NCBI GenBank assembly: GCA_964517495.1
Contig: CAZFER010000008.1
Coordinates: 1-64,000, forward strand
Reading direction: 5' to 3'
DNA from: CAZFER01 sp964517495
GTDB taxonomy: Bacteria > Hinthialibacterota > Hinthialibacteria > Hinthialibacterales > Hinthialibacteraceae
Length of the DNA: 64,000 nt
The translations under genes and the position numbers were made by a program. A model generated the notes under the pieces. That model saw only the letters and a list, made by a program, of their open reading frames with translations. It was not told the DNA's origin and did no database searches. Positions 56,226 to 63,910 of the stretch are shown in pieces; position 1 is the stretch's first letter, and each line of letters opens with the position of its first letter.

Positions 56226-56251
56226 TGAACTTAAGTCATTACTTAAGTTCA
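56226..56251. terminator. Perfect inverted repeat between convergent genes
   Basis: TGAACTTAAGT (56226-56236) and ACTTAAGTTCA (56241-56251) form a perfect 11-bp stem with a 4-base loop, 85 bases after the first hairpin. It is AT-rich, so it could be a weak terminator for the minus gene or a protein-binding site. Confidence 0.4.
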
Positions 56252-56336
56252 CGGTGCGTATAACCAGGATTATATTAAATTTCGGGTGATTCGGCAATAA
56301 CTTTAATATTATTTACCATTTTAAGTAATTTCTGTA

Positions 56337-57467
56337 TTATTGATATGTTCTCCCCAATACATCTACGATAGCTTGTCGAAGTTCGAGAGGATCTACGATC
56401 CCTTTACTAAGATAAATTACATCACCACCGGGTTTTATCAAGAGCGTGAACGGAAATTCTTCATTCCAACTATTACCCACTGCTTTCAGGAGATTCTCTT
56501 CATTCTTGCCATCATAAATATAATTTGTGCATGAGGCTTGTTTCTCTTTTAGAAACTTGAGGGCATTCTTTTTTATCTCAGGATCGTCAAAATCGTCAAA
56601 ACTGATAGTAATCATTTCGAAATCACGATGCCGGTACATACGATTGGTGTCGACCAAATCAGGGAATTCAACAATGCATTCCGGGCACCAGGTATGCCAA
56701 AAATTGATCAATCGTAACTTATCTGACTCGTTGTCGATTAATTTCTTGATGCCTTCATTGCCAATTGGCATCAATGTCACTTCCTCGGCAGCCCATTTAT
56801 CGAGTGATTGTTGCACAGAATCCCGTTTATAGGCCCATTTGATGGAACAACCCCTTACCCGTGGCGAGCGTTCATAGGGTGAATCCTTTCCCGCGAGCAG
56901 GGCATCGATAACTTCAAGAACATAGCGGGTTTTTACTCGTTTGGGATTTTCTGAATCATCGATTGCCCCCTTATATTGCAAGGCTCTTTCTTCATCAAAA
57001 ATAAAGACATGGGGGGTGTTGGTTGGTCCATAGGCTCTGGACATATCCTGGGTGTCACCATCGTATAAATAAAGGAAGTTGAATTTGGCATGTTTGGCCC
57101 GAATTTTCATTTCTTCAAAAGAATCGTTCAGGTCGGAATATCCCAACTCATCCAACCGAACCGCTTTGGGATCATTTGGTGAAACTGCCACAATGGCAAC
57201 GGATTTGTCCTTATAATCTCTGGCCAATTGTTTCATTCGTTCTTCATAGGCTTGAGCTGTGGGGCAATGATTGCAAGTGAATATAATAACCAATACTTTT
57301 GAGTCCTTGAACGACTTGAGCGTATAAGTTTTATCATCTACACCAGGGAGTTTGAAATCAGGGGCTTTGTCCCCAATTTTCATTTCATTAATGGGCTTTT
57401 TTTCCGCGCCGAATGAAATTGAAACAATAAGTAACGCAAAAAGTGAAAAAACAATCCATCTTCTCAT
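56337..57467 (-). CDS. Exported tandem thioredoxin-fold protein (redoxin plus thiol oxidoreductase)
   Basis: A 376-residue periplasmic protein with two thioredoxin folds. The start is set at ATG 57467 because GGAGG is 10 bases upstream; the ATG at 57476 is only one base from it. The signal peptide is residues 1-20. The first domain (KIGDKAPDFKLPGVDDKTYT, TCNHCPTA, TPHVFIFD) is AhpC/TSA-like with a CxxC-type CNHC. The second (LRLINFWHTWCPECIVEFPD, FPFTLLIKPGGDVIY) is TlpA/ResA-like with CPEC. It would carry out thiol-disulfide exchange. It lies 29 bases after purE. Confidence 0.85.
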   Translation of the reverse strand: MRRWIVFSLFALLIVSISFGAEKKPINEMKIGDKAPDFKLPGVDDKTYTLKSFKDSKVLVIIFTCNHCPTAQAYEERMKQLARDYKDKSVAIVAVSPNDPKAVRLDELGYSDLNDSFEEMKIRAKHAKFNFLYLYDGDTQDMSRAYGPTNTPHVFIFDEERALQYKGAIDDSENPKRVKTRYVLEVIDALLAGKDSPYERSPRVRGCSIKWAYKRDSVQQSLDKWAAEEVTLMPIGNEGIKKLIDNESDKLRLINFWHTWCPECIVEFPDLVDTNRMYRHRDFEMITISFDDFDDPEIKKNALKFLKEKQASCTNYIYDGKNEENLLKAVGNSWNEEFPFTLLIKPGGDVIYLSKGIVDPLELRQAIVDVLGRTYQ

Positions 57468-57496
57468 GGGAATCATTCCTCCGAAAAAAATTTAAC

Positions 57497-57988
57497 TTAT
57501 TTGTTGTATTTCTCTTGAATTTCCTCGTTAATCTGAGACACTTTCTCACCCATCGCTGTTTTATGGGCGATGAGTTGATCTGTTAGGTTCTTATCAGATA
57601 AGGCTAACATTTGCACGGCTAACAGCCCAGCATTAAAAGATCCGTCGATAGCGACGGTGGCAACAGGAACACCTTTGGGCATTTGAACTGTGGAGAGCAG
57701 GGAATCTTGCCCACCAAGCGTAGAACCCGAAAGAGGTACACCAATGACGGGTAAATAGGTATGCCCTGCAACGCAACCGGCCAAATGCGCGGCTAAGCCA
57801 GCTCCACAGATAAAGACTTTTATTTCTCGTTGTGGGGCGTTTCGGACATAGTTTTCAACTAGAGCTGGGGAGCGATGAGCAGACATAACATTGATTTCAA
57901 ACTCAACATTAAACTGAGTTAGAGCGTCTACAGCTCCTTGAATTTTCGGAAGATCGGATTGGCTGCCAACTATGATGCTTACTTTCAT
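57497..57988 (-). CDS. purE: N5-carboxyaminoimidazole ribonucleotide mutase (class I PurE)
   Basis: A 163-residue PurE of normal length for purine synthesis. Motifs: VGSQSDLPKIQGAVDAL, VMSAHRSPALVENYV (catalytic His), GAGLAAHLAGCVAGHTYLPV and GVPLSGSTLGGQDSL. The class I sequence implies a PurK partner, which is not in the window. The thioredoxin gene follows in the same direction. Confidence 0.96.
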   Translation of the reverse strand: MKVSIIVGSQSDLPKIQGAVDALTQFNVEFEINVMSAHRSPALVENYVRNAPQREIKVFICGAGLAAHLAGCVAGHTYLPVIGVPLSGSTLGGQDSLLSTVQMPKGVPVATVAIDGSFNAGLLAVQMLALSDKNLTDQLIAHKTAMGEKVSQINEEIQEKYNK

Positions 57989-58262
57989 ATTTTACCCTTT
58001 GTAATTGCCTGTTAATAACTATGCCTGCGATAGAGTTAAACGGCATCTATTCATTCGATTCACTGAAAGATTGTTTATAATTTTTATCGACTTTTATAAA
58101 TAGAACAAAGCCTACACTTTGGTGTTAATTGCCGTAAGTCTATATTTATGAATATATTGTATCCCATAATCTAATCTTGATAAAAACTTTACCAACCCAT
58201 TTAGTGTTTATGAAGCGATGAAACATTAATAGATTTAAGAAAATTTAACAAGTTCCAGGATC

Positions 58263-58379
58263 TGTGGATAAATTGTGGATATCATGATCAGAAAATACGT
58301 AAATTCAAATATTTTAGTTGTCTAAAAGCAGTATTCTCATGACGCATTGAATTAAAATATTTATTCACACATGACCGGA
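58263..58379. other. DnaA-box group 1 in the purE-tRNA-Leu gap
   Basis: The 556-base gap between purE and the tRNA gene is AT-rich. It contains a perfect DnaA box TGTGGATAA (58263-58271), then TGTGGATAT (58274-58282, one mismatch), then TTATTCACA (58371-58379, an accepted variant, opposite strand). No gene is seen in it. Together with group 2 at 60.1-60.7 kb this could be one arm of a two-part origin. Confidence 0.45.
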
Positions 58380-58544
58380 AAGTATTAACTGATACAATAG
58401 TCTTAAGTGATATAATTCCAGTTCAGAAATTGGGTAGTATACTTCATTAGAATGAAAGTATAAAGGGTTTTTTATTTATTGGGCTTGTTTTCTTTATCAT
58501 TTTCAGACAAAATTATTAACTCTTGATGAATAAGATTTGTTTTT

Positions 58545-58627
<83 letters not shown>

Positions 58628-58736
58628 TTTTAATGTTATTTACTCAATACCGGATGTAATCCACTTGACAAATGTGGATTATATTCTTTAATGGTCGAGC
58701 TTTATTAGAATTTGATTATAAGAACGAGGTTAATCT

Positions 58737-58829
58737 ATGCCATCAGGTAAAAAACGAAAGCGAACCAAGATCGCTACCCATAAAAGAAAAAAGAAAAGAA
58801 GGCTGAATAGACATAAGAAGAAGAAATAG
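58737..58829 (+). CDS. AURKAIP1/COX24-like 30-residue basic protein
   Basis: Thirty residues beginning MPSGKKRKRTKIATHKRKKK and ending in HKKKK. GAACGAGG lies before the ATG. About half of the residues are Lys or Arg. This closely resembles the AURKAIP1/COX24-domain small proteins known from Bacteroidota and related phyla, which are probably ribosome-bound. It sits between tRNA-Leu and spoVG. The family match is by eye; the ribosomal role is inferred. Confidence 0.75.
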   Translation: MPSGKKRKRTKIATHKRKKKRRLNRHKKKK

Positions 58830-58897
58830 TGATCAGTTGTACATCATGTATTTTCTTCTGTGAGTTTATTGGCGGCATTTATTGACACGGCGTGCTG

Positions 58898-58906
58898 TGT
58901 TATAAT
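58898..58906 (+). promoter_or_regulatory. Extended -10 promoter of spoVG
   Basis: TGTTATAAT is a TGnTATAAT extended -10 element, 31 bases before the spoVG start. A TTGACA at 58882-58887 is only 13 bases from TATAAT, too close for a normal -35, so the extended -10 probably carries the promoter. An identical TGTTATAAT occurs at 60439-60447 in the origin candidate. Confidence 0.5.
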
Positions 58907-58937
58907 CTAACAAAACTTACATGTTAAGGCACAAACA

Positions 58938-59225
58938 ATGGAAATTACGGAAGTTAAAGTTTACCCCGTTCGCAAACAGGATGATAAACTCAAAGCATTT
59001 GTCACAATTATTTTAGACGATTGCTTTGTGATTCGTGACTTAAAGGTCATCAATGGGAATTCCGGTTTGTTTGTCGCTATGCCGAGCCGTAAAAAGGCAG
59101 ATGGATCATATGCTGATATTGCGCATCCTCTGAATTCGGAAATGCGGCAAAGGATGGAAGAGATTGTAATTGGAGAATATAAGAAGATAATTGATACTGA
59201 AGGAGAATCAGCCGAGATAACATAA
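58938..59225 (+). CDS. spoVG: SpoVG-family RNA/DNA-binding regulator
   Basis: A 95-residue SpoVG of normal length: EITEVKVYPVRKQDDKLKAF, DDCFVIRDLKVING, GLFVAMPSRKK and DIAHPLN. SpoVG binds nucleic acid and regulates many genes, including septation and virulence genes, in Firmicutes and spirochaetes; outside them its role is little known. The stop codon lies in the loop of its own terminator. Confidence 0.95.
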   Translation: MEITEVKVYPVRKQDDKLKAFVTIILDDCFVIRDLKVINGNSGLFVAMPSRKKADGSYADIAHPLNSEMRQRMEEIVIGEYKKIIDTEGESAEIT

Positions 59226-59239
59226 AATCTCGGCTGATT
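59206..59239. terminator. Bidirectional terminator between spoVG and murI
   Basis: A perfect 13-bp stem (59206-59218 with 59227-59239) has an 8-base loop that contains the spoVG stop. On the plus strand it ends in TTT; it abuts the murI stop on the other strand. Confidence 0.8.
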
Positions 59240-60145
59240 TCACTCTCCATTTAGTGTCTCAAACCATTGAATTGTATCCGCAAAGATTTTCCCTTTGAAG
59301 CGATTCACTTCTTGCACAATGTGGAAGAAATCGGAAGTTGCTTCCATAAATGTACCTTTCTGCTTTCCGCAAATTCGATTGTAGAGCCTTTTGAATCCCT
59401 CGATATCATCTGAAGCATAAAACAAGTTTTTATAATACTTTACGGTGTCTTTTAATTTTAAATCCTCTAGTGTTTTTCCCACCATTTTACTGACTTCTTC
59501 AGCAGAATTGACCAGTACGACTGAATCACCTAAAACATTTTGGATCGTTTCGGATAAAAGGGGAAAATGAGTGCATCCTAATATAAGCACATCAACCTTG
59601 TTTTCAATAAAAGGTTGTAAATAACGTTTTGCGATTACATGGGTTATGGGATCGTTTTCCCATCCTTCCTCTGCCAATGGGACAAATAATGGGCAGGGAT
59701 GGGCCGTGATTTGTAAATGAGGATCGGCTTTAAGCAGCCGCTTCTGGTAGGTGCCACTTTGGATGGTGCTTTTCGTACCGATGATTCCAATTTGTCCATT
59801 ATTGGTAACTCTCAATGCCGCATTCACACCTGGATCCACTACGCTGATGACTGGCCCCTCGAATGTACTCTCTATCGATTGAATCGCCACGGAAGATGCG
59901 GTGTTACAGGCCACCACAATAATTTTCGCATCATGGCTTTTTAAGAAGCGTGTTATTTCAACGGAATAACGGCTTACTGTTTCGGCTGATTTTGTGCCAT
60001 AAGGCATTCTGGCTGTATCCCCAAAGTAGCAAAGTGTCTCTTCGGGCATTTGTTGCATGATGGCCTTAACAACAGTCAAACCCCCAATCCCTGAATCAAA
60101 AATTCCGATCGGATTTATTCCCATTTTTTCCTGTGGATAACTCAT
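59240..60145 (-). CDS. murI: Glutamate racemase
   Basis: A 301-residue MurI making D-glutamate for peptidoglycan. GIFDSGIGGLTV, YFGDTARMPYGTKS, VACNTASS (first catalytic Cys) and LGCTHFPLL (second Cys) are all present. It carries a C-terminal extension of about 30 residues beyond the usual 265-270. Two starts are possible: Met1 (60145) and Met8 (60124, with AGGA close by). A perfect DnaA box lies within the first codons at 60132-60140. Confidence 0.95.
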   Translation of the reverse strand: MSYPQEKMGINPIGIFDSGIGGLTVVKAIMQQMPEETLCYFGDTARMPYGTKSAETVSRYSVEITRFLKSHDAKIIVVACNTASSVAIQSIESTFEGPVISVVDPGVNAALRVTNNGQIGIIGTKSTIQSGTYQKRLLKADPHLQITAHPCPLFVPLAEEGWENDPITHVIAKRYLQPFIENKVDVLILGCTHFPLLSETIQNVLGDSVVLVNSAEEVSKMVGKTLEDLKLKDTVKYYKNLFYASDDIEGFKRLYNRICGKQKGTFMEATSDFFHIVQEVNRFKGKIFADTIQWFETLNGE

Positions 60146-60680
60146 GTTCTGGAGATCATTTCCTTTAGTAATGAATATATATACTTTTTAGAACTCATCA
60201 TCTAACGATCCTATTATATTAGGGTTACTGTTAATCAATCACTATCGTAAGCCTTAGTGTTTAGGTTTAAATTCGAGCATTTAGCGGAAGTTAAATAATT
60301 TGAATATAATAAATGAATTTTCCTTATTGGATAAACTTGTGGATAAACTGTGAATTATACGGGGGAAACCTTGTGAGTAAACGGTGCGTATTTAAAATGA
60401 AAAAGAAATATGGATTTATAAACCACAATGACGCAATGTGTTATAATACATAAACTTAAAATAACCAAAAGGTGTGATAACACGAACATATTAAAAGATA
60501 GGAATCTTTTTTGCGATCTTAACGGTGTTTTATTTGTGGATGTTTAATTCGTAATGGAGAATAAATCTCTCAACAATAGAATTGTGGAGAAAATTTGTGT
60601 TCCATTTCATAAATGGTAGAAATACAACATGTTATGTTCGATATAATCCCCCAGATGTTGTGGATAAACTGTGGGTGAAT
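60132..60680. other. oriC: Candidate origin of replication (DnaA-box cluster, group 2)
   Basis: Three perfect DnaA boxes TGTGGATAA (60132-60140, 60338-60346, 60659-60667), all in the same direction, plus near matches TGTGGATGT (60535), TGTGGAGAA (60583) and TGTGGGTGA (60670). Two modules share the 16-mer TTGTGGATAAACTGTG (60337-60352 and 60658-60673). The stretch 60146-60771 is AT-rich and has no gene. A perfect 9-mer is expected by chance less than once in the whole window on both strands. The neighbourhood (parABS, rsmG, dnaN) supports an origin. An extended -10 TGTTATAAT is at 60439-60447. dnaA is not in the window. Confidence 0.6.
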
Positions 60681-60771
60681 ACAATATATCGATTTAAATT
60701 ATGCTGGGTATAAGATTGAAATAAGTGATAACCTTTTCTGGAACATTCGGGTTTTAAGATCGACTAATTTA

Positions 60772-61377
60772 ATGAAACAAACTGGAAAAAAATATTCAGT
60801 GAATCAATGCGATGATGAGCGTAAGTTGATAGAGCTTTGTCAAAGCGGAGATCAAATTGCGTTCGAACGGCTATATAACCGTTTTGCAAAAGATGTTTAC
60901 AGCATGGCTTTTCGCATGGTAGGATCACATGAAATCGCAGAGGAGATTATCCAGGAAGTTTTTATATCCGTTTACCGGGACATAAAACGATTCCAGTTTC
61001 AATCCGCCTTTACGACATGGCTTTATCGAATTGTATTACGCCGGTCGGCGGACTATTTCAGAAAGCATCGAAAATATTTTAATCAGACTGTTTCTATTTA
61101 CAGTAAAAATGCCGATGAAACAGATATCGAAATCGAGGATGGTAACAGAACACCTGAAGAATGGGCATATACGTCTGAAAAAGAACAATTGTTGGAGAAA
61201 GCCATTCTTTCATTGAGTGAAAAACAGAGAAAAATTGTAATTTTAAGATATATTCATCATTTAAGTTATGAAGATATAGCCGAAATCTTAAATTGTAGGC
61301 TTGGAACAGTAAAATCCAGGTTAAACAGGGCTCACAAAGCGTTAGAAAAAAAATTGGAAAATATCAATTTTTTTTGA
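60772..61377 (+). CDS. rpoE: ECF sigma factor (RpoE-like)
   Basis: A 201-residue ECF sigma factor. Region 2 is at about residues 25-90 (AFERLYNRFAKDVYSMAFRM, FTTWLYRIVLRRSADYFRK), region 4 at 135-192 (LSEKQRKIVILRYIHHLSYE, RLGTVKSRLNRAHKALE). It is followed by an anti-sigma-like membrane protein and an RseB-like protein, the RpoE envelope-stress layout. A GGAAC at 60740-60744, with CGACTAA 17 bases on, is a possible self-recognised ECF promoter, but it would start transcription almost at the ATG. The gene begins at the edge of the origin candidate. Confidence 0.92.
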   Translation: MKQTGKKYSVNQCDDERKLIELCQSGDQIAFERLYNRFAKDVYSMAFRMVGSHEIAEEIIQEVFISVYRDIKRFQFQSAFTTWLYRIVLRRSADYFRKHRKYFNQTVSIYSKNADETDIEIEDGNRTPEEWAYTSEKEQLLEKAILSLSEKQRKIVILRYIHHLSYEDIAEILNCRLGTVKSRLNRAHKALEKKLENINFF

Positions 61378-61390
61378 TGGGTAGAAAACG

Positions 61391-61918
61391 ATGAACCAGC
61401 AAACTAATCCTAATCAATCTCGCGTCGAAACAGTATCTTCTGAGTTGCTAAGACAATACATAGAGGGGGAATTAACAACTCAAGAGGAATTTGCTGTCAA
61501 GAAGATGATTTCTGAATCCGAGGAGTGGCGCACTGAATATGAGCGGATGGAAAACTATCTCTCTGCCTTAAACAGCCTTCCCTTACACCAGCCTTCGCCA
61601 AAGGTCTGGCAATCCATCTCAGAGCAGATTTCACAGGTCAAGCAAAGACGTGTTTTCTTCCCCTGGGTTTATGCCCATATTAATCTTCTATTATCTTCCG
61701 CCAGGGTTCTTTCATTTGTACTGATATTCTTATTTGGTTCTTACTTGTTTTTCTCGATACAATATCCATTATTAGGAAATCAAGTTATTCGGGTTAATGA
61801 ATTAAGTGGTTTTGAAGGCGAAGCAGATACATATGTTGTTTTTCATGATTTAGGTGCCAATTCATCCGAAACAACGGAATCGTTGGTAGCCCTTTATTCG
61901 ACGGTTGAAGCTGAATGA
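61391..61918 (+). CDS. Membrane anti-sigma factor (RseA-like position)
   Basis: A 175-residue protein with a cytoplasmic N-terminal domain (SSELLRQYIEGELTTQEEFA, a pattern like anti-sigma and zf-HC2 domains but lacking His/Cys metal ligands), one membrane helix at about residues 106-128, and a short periplasmic tail. It lies 13 bases after the sigma gene and overlaps the next by four bases (ATGA). The zinc-less N-domain suggests RseA-type binding. The tail would be the site of regulated proteolysis. Confidence 0.8.
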   Translation: MNQQTNPNQSRVETVSSELLRQYIEGELTTQEEFAVKKMISESEEWRTEYERMENYLSALNSLPLHQPSPKVWQSISEQISQVKQRRVFFPWVYAHINLLLSSARVLSFVLIFLFGSYLFFSIQYPLLGNQVIRVNELSGFEGEADTYVVFHDLGANSSETTESLVALYSTVEAE

Positions 61919-63018
61919 AATCAAAGAATCGACTAATCCGTTTTTTTATTGCTTTATACATTGGCGTAATTTTGAATTTCTCTTTGAGCGCTAGCGCGAC
62001 GAATAAAGAAGAAATTGCGTCATTGTATCTTAAAACACAAGAAACCTTTGTTTCTCTTCCCTATTCGGGGGAATTAATTTTTCGCCGGTATCATGATGGA
62101 AAAGAATCAAGCTCCACGATTCGAATAGTCCAAAAATCAGACCGTGAAAAATATGTTGAAGTCGTAAGTCCTGAATCCATTAAAGGATTTGTTTTTTTAA
62201 ATAAAAAAGATGGGTTTTGGCAGTCTCCATTTGATGACGAATTAAAAGAGAAATTTAAACATTCCAAAGATTCTTTACCTTGGCATATAATTTTTAAACA
62301 TCCAGAACATTACTCGAGTGATCGAAAGAGTTTACTACTTAAAAATTATGGTTTTAAGTCAAAAAATGGAAGAAAAATAGCTGGTCATCATACTCAAAAA
62401 ATATACGTAATCCCTGAACATAAGTACAGGTTTTCCATTCATATGTGGATAGAATCCGATACCAATATGTTGTTAAAACAGACCATGGTTGATTGTGATG
62501 ACAAATTAAGGGAGACCTATTTTTTCAAAGAGATAAAAATCAATGATATCTCAAACGAGTTTTTTTCCACGAAAGGACTCGAACTGGTTAGGAAATATGA
62601 TAAAGACAAAGAAGAAAAAGAGGATGATCCTCCACTCAATTTTCAACCATTGAAGATTGAGTGGCTTCCCCGTGGGTTTGTTTTTTTTGATCAAAATAGA
62701 TGGCAACGTGATAAAAATATCATAATAAATCATACCGTATACAGTGATGGACTGGCGCGGTTATCCATTTTTCAACGTAAGCAATCCGAAAAAGAGATGA
62801 AGGAACAAAAGGATAAGCATGAAGACGAAATCAAATTATTAGAGAGGCATGGCCGTTCAATATATTTTTGTGAAAAAGAAGGCCTTCGAATTTATGCGTT
62901 GGGAGATTTGCCTTCAGAAGCCATTACCTATACGTTGAAAAAGATTCTACGGCAACCGAAGCGTCATGATGATAAAAACTGGGGTAAATGTGGTGAAGAA
63001 GACCATCAAAAAAAATGA
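61915..63018 (+). CDS. rseB: RseB/MucB-like periplasmic regulator
   Basis: A 367-residue exported protein (signal about residues 1-28). The first part (residues 35-220) has the LolA/RseB beta-half-barrel pattern (SLPYSGELIFRRYHDGKE, SHEDKLRETYF-like text). From about 235, IEWLPRGFVFF and HTVYSDGLARLSIFQ match the C-terminal domain of MucB/RseB, which senses mislocalised lipids and protects the anti-sigma factor. A lysine/glutamate-rich end follows. It is coupled to the anti-sigma gene. Confidence 0.85.
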   Translation: MKSKNRLIRFFIALYIGVILNFSLSASATNKEEIASLYLKTQETFVSLPYSGELIFRRYHDGKESSSTIRIVQKSDREKYVEVVSPESIKGFVFLNKKDGFWQSPFDDELKEKFKHSKDSLPWHIIFKHPEHYSSDRKSLLLKNYGFKSKNGRKIAGHHTQKIYVIPEHKYRFSIHMWIESDTNMLLKQTMVDCDDKLRETYFFKEIKINDISNEFFSTKGLELVRKYDKDKEEKEDDPPLNFQPLKIEWLPRGFVFFDQNRWQRDKNIIINHTVYSDGLARLSIFQRKQSEKEMKEQKDKHEDEIKLLERHGRSIYFCEKEGLRIYALGDLPSEAITYTLKKILRQPKRHDDKNWGKCGEEDHQKK

Positions 63019-63019
63019 T

Positions 63020-63865
63020 TCAGCACTTGATTATCTTTACATAAACCAACATCGCCGGACTCACCCATAATATGGAATCCATCATGTCCAAAAATCCCCC
63101 GTGGCCAGTGATAGATACTCCCGAATCTTTTATTCCCTTATCCCGTTTCATGGCTGATTCACACAGATCTCCAAATTGACCAACCATAGACATAAGTAAA
63201 GTCACCAGAATGATTTCAATGTATTGGTGTGGTGTTTCTCGCCAAAGGGTATAACCCCAATAGTTACTTTGAATTATGGAGATAATCAGAATAACCAAAA
63301 TGGCAAATAAACTCCCGGAAAATGCACCTTCCCAGGTTTTCTTGGGACTGATCACGGGTGAGAGGCGGTGTTTTCCAAATAATTGGCCCCCATATAGTGC
63401 TCCTGCGTCAGTAAATCCTGAAATGGCGAGCACAAAGAAGAGGAAAATGCCACCATTTTCCAGGGTTCTAAGATAGACCAGACAACCGAGGGGTATCAAG
63501 AGATAAATTAAGGTTAAGCCATGAGTTGAAATCGCATAACGAGCTCCTTTGACGGCCCCTTGGATTGTAAATAAACAACTCCCCCAGAAAAAAAAGAACA
63601 ATGAAGTTAACCACATCGCAATTCTAAAATCCATAGGGAGATTTCTTAATACGCTGATTAAAAAGAAAATAATAACAAAGGTGTTTTGCCAAATCATTAG
63701 ATTTCGTGGTTTTGATACATCCAGCAATTCATATAGTTCTTCTCGAGCATAAAAAAAGAAATAAGCAACCACGATAGCGGTGAGCCAATGGCCATATTCT
63801 GAAAAAATACCCATTAAAAAGATCGGTAGAAGAATAAGGGTGGTTATTATACGTCGAGTGTGCAT
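63020..63865 (-). CDS. cdsA: Phosphatidate cytidylyltransferase
   Basis: A 281-residue integral membrane enzyme that makes CDP-diacylglycerol for phospholipid synthesis. Seven or eight helices are visible. The family signature is SAMKRDKGIKDSGVSITGHG, continuing GFLDMMDS. It departs from the consensus at two points: the Pro/Gly before GHGG is Thr, and the Arg in LDRxD is Met. Whether this weakens activity is unclear. The gene is convergent with rseB by one base and runs away from it towards an unseen neighbour. Confidence 0.93.
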   Translation of the reverse strand: MHTRRIITTLILLPIFLMGIFSEYGHWLTAIVVAYFFFYAREELYELLDVSKPRNLMIWQNTFVIIFFLISVLRNLPMDFRIAMWLTSLFFFFWGSCLFTIQGAVKGARYAISTHGLTLIYLLIPLGCLVYLRTLENGGIFLFFVLAISGFTDAGALYGGQLFGKHRLSPVISPKKTWEGAFSGSLFAILVILIISIIQSNYWGYTLWRETPHQYIEIILVTLLMSMVGQFGDLCESAMKRDKGIKDSGVSITGHGGFLDMMDSILWVSPAMLVYVKIIKC

Positions 63866-63910
63866 GGCTGTGGCATTCCATTCATCAACATTTGAAAGGA
63901 TTAAACCTAA

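Noticed and set aside
60740..60768. GGAAC...CGACTAA as the ECF sigma autoregulated promoter
   Set aside because: The -10 would be a few bases from the start codon, leaving no leader; it is mentioned only as a weak possibility.
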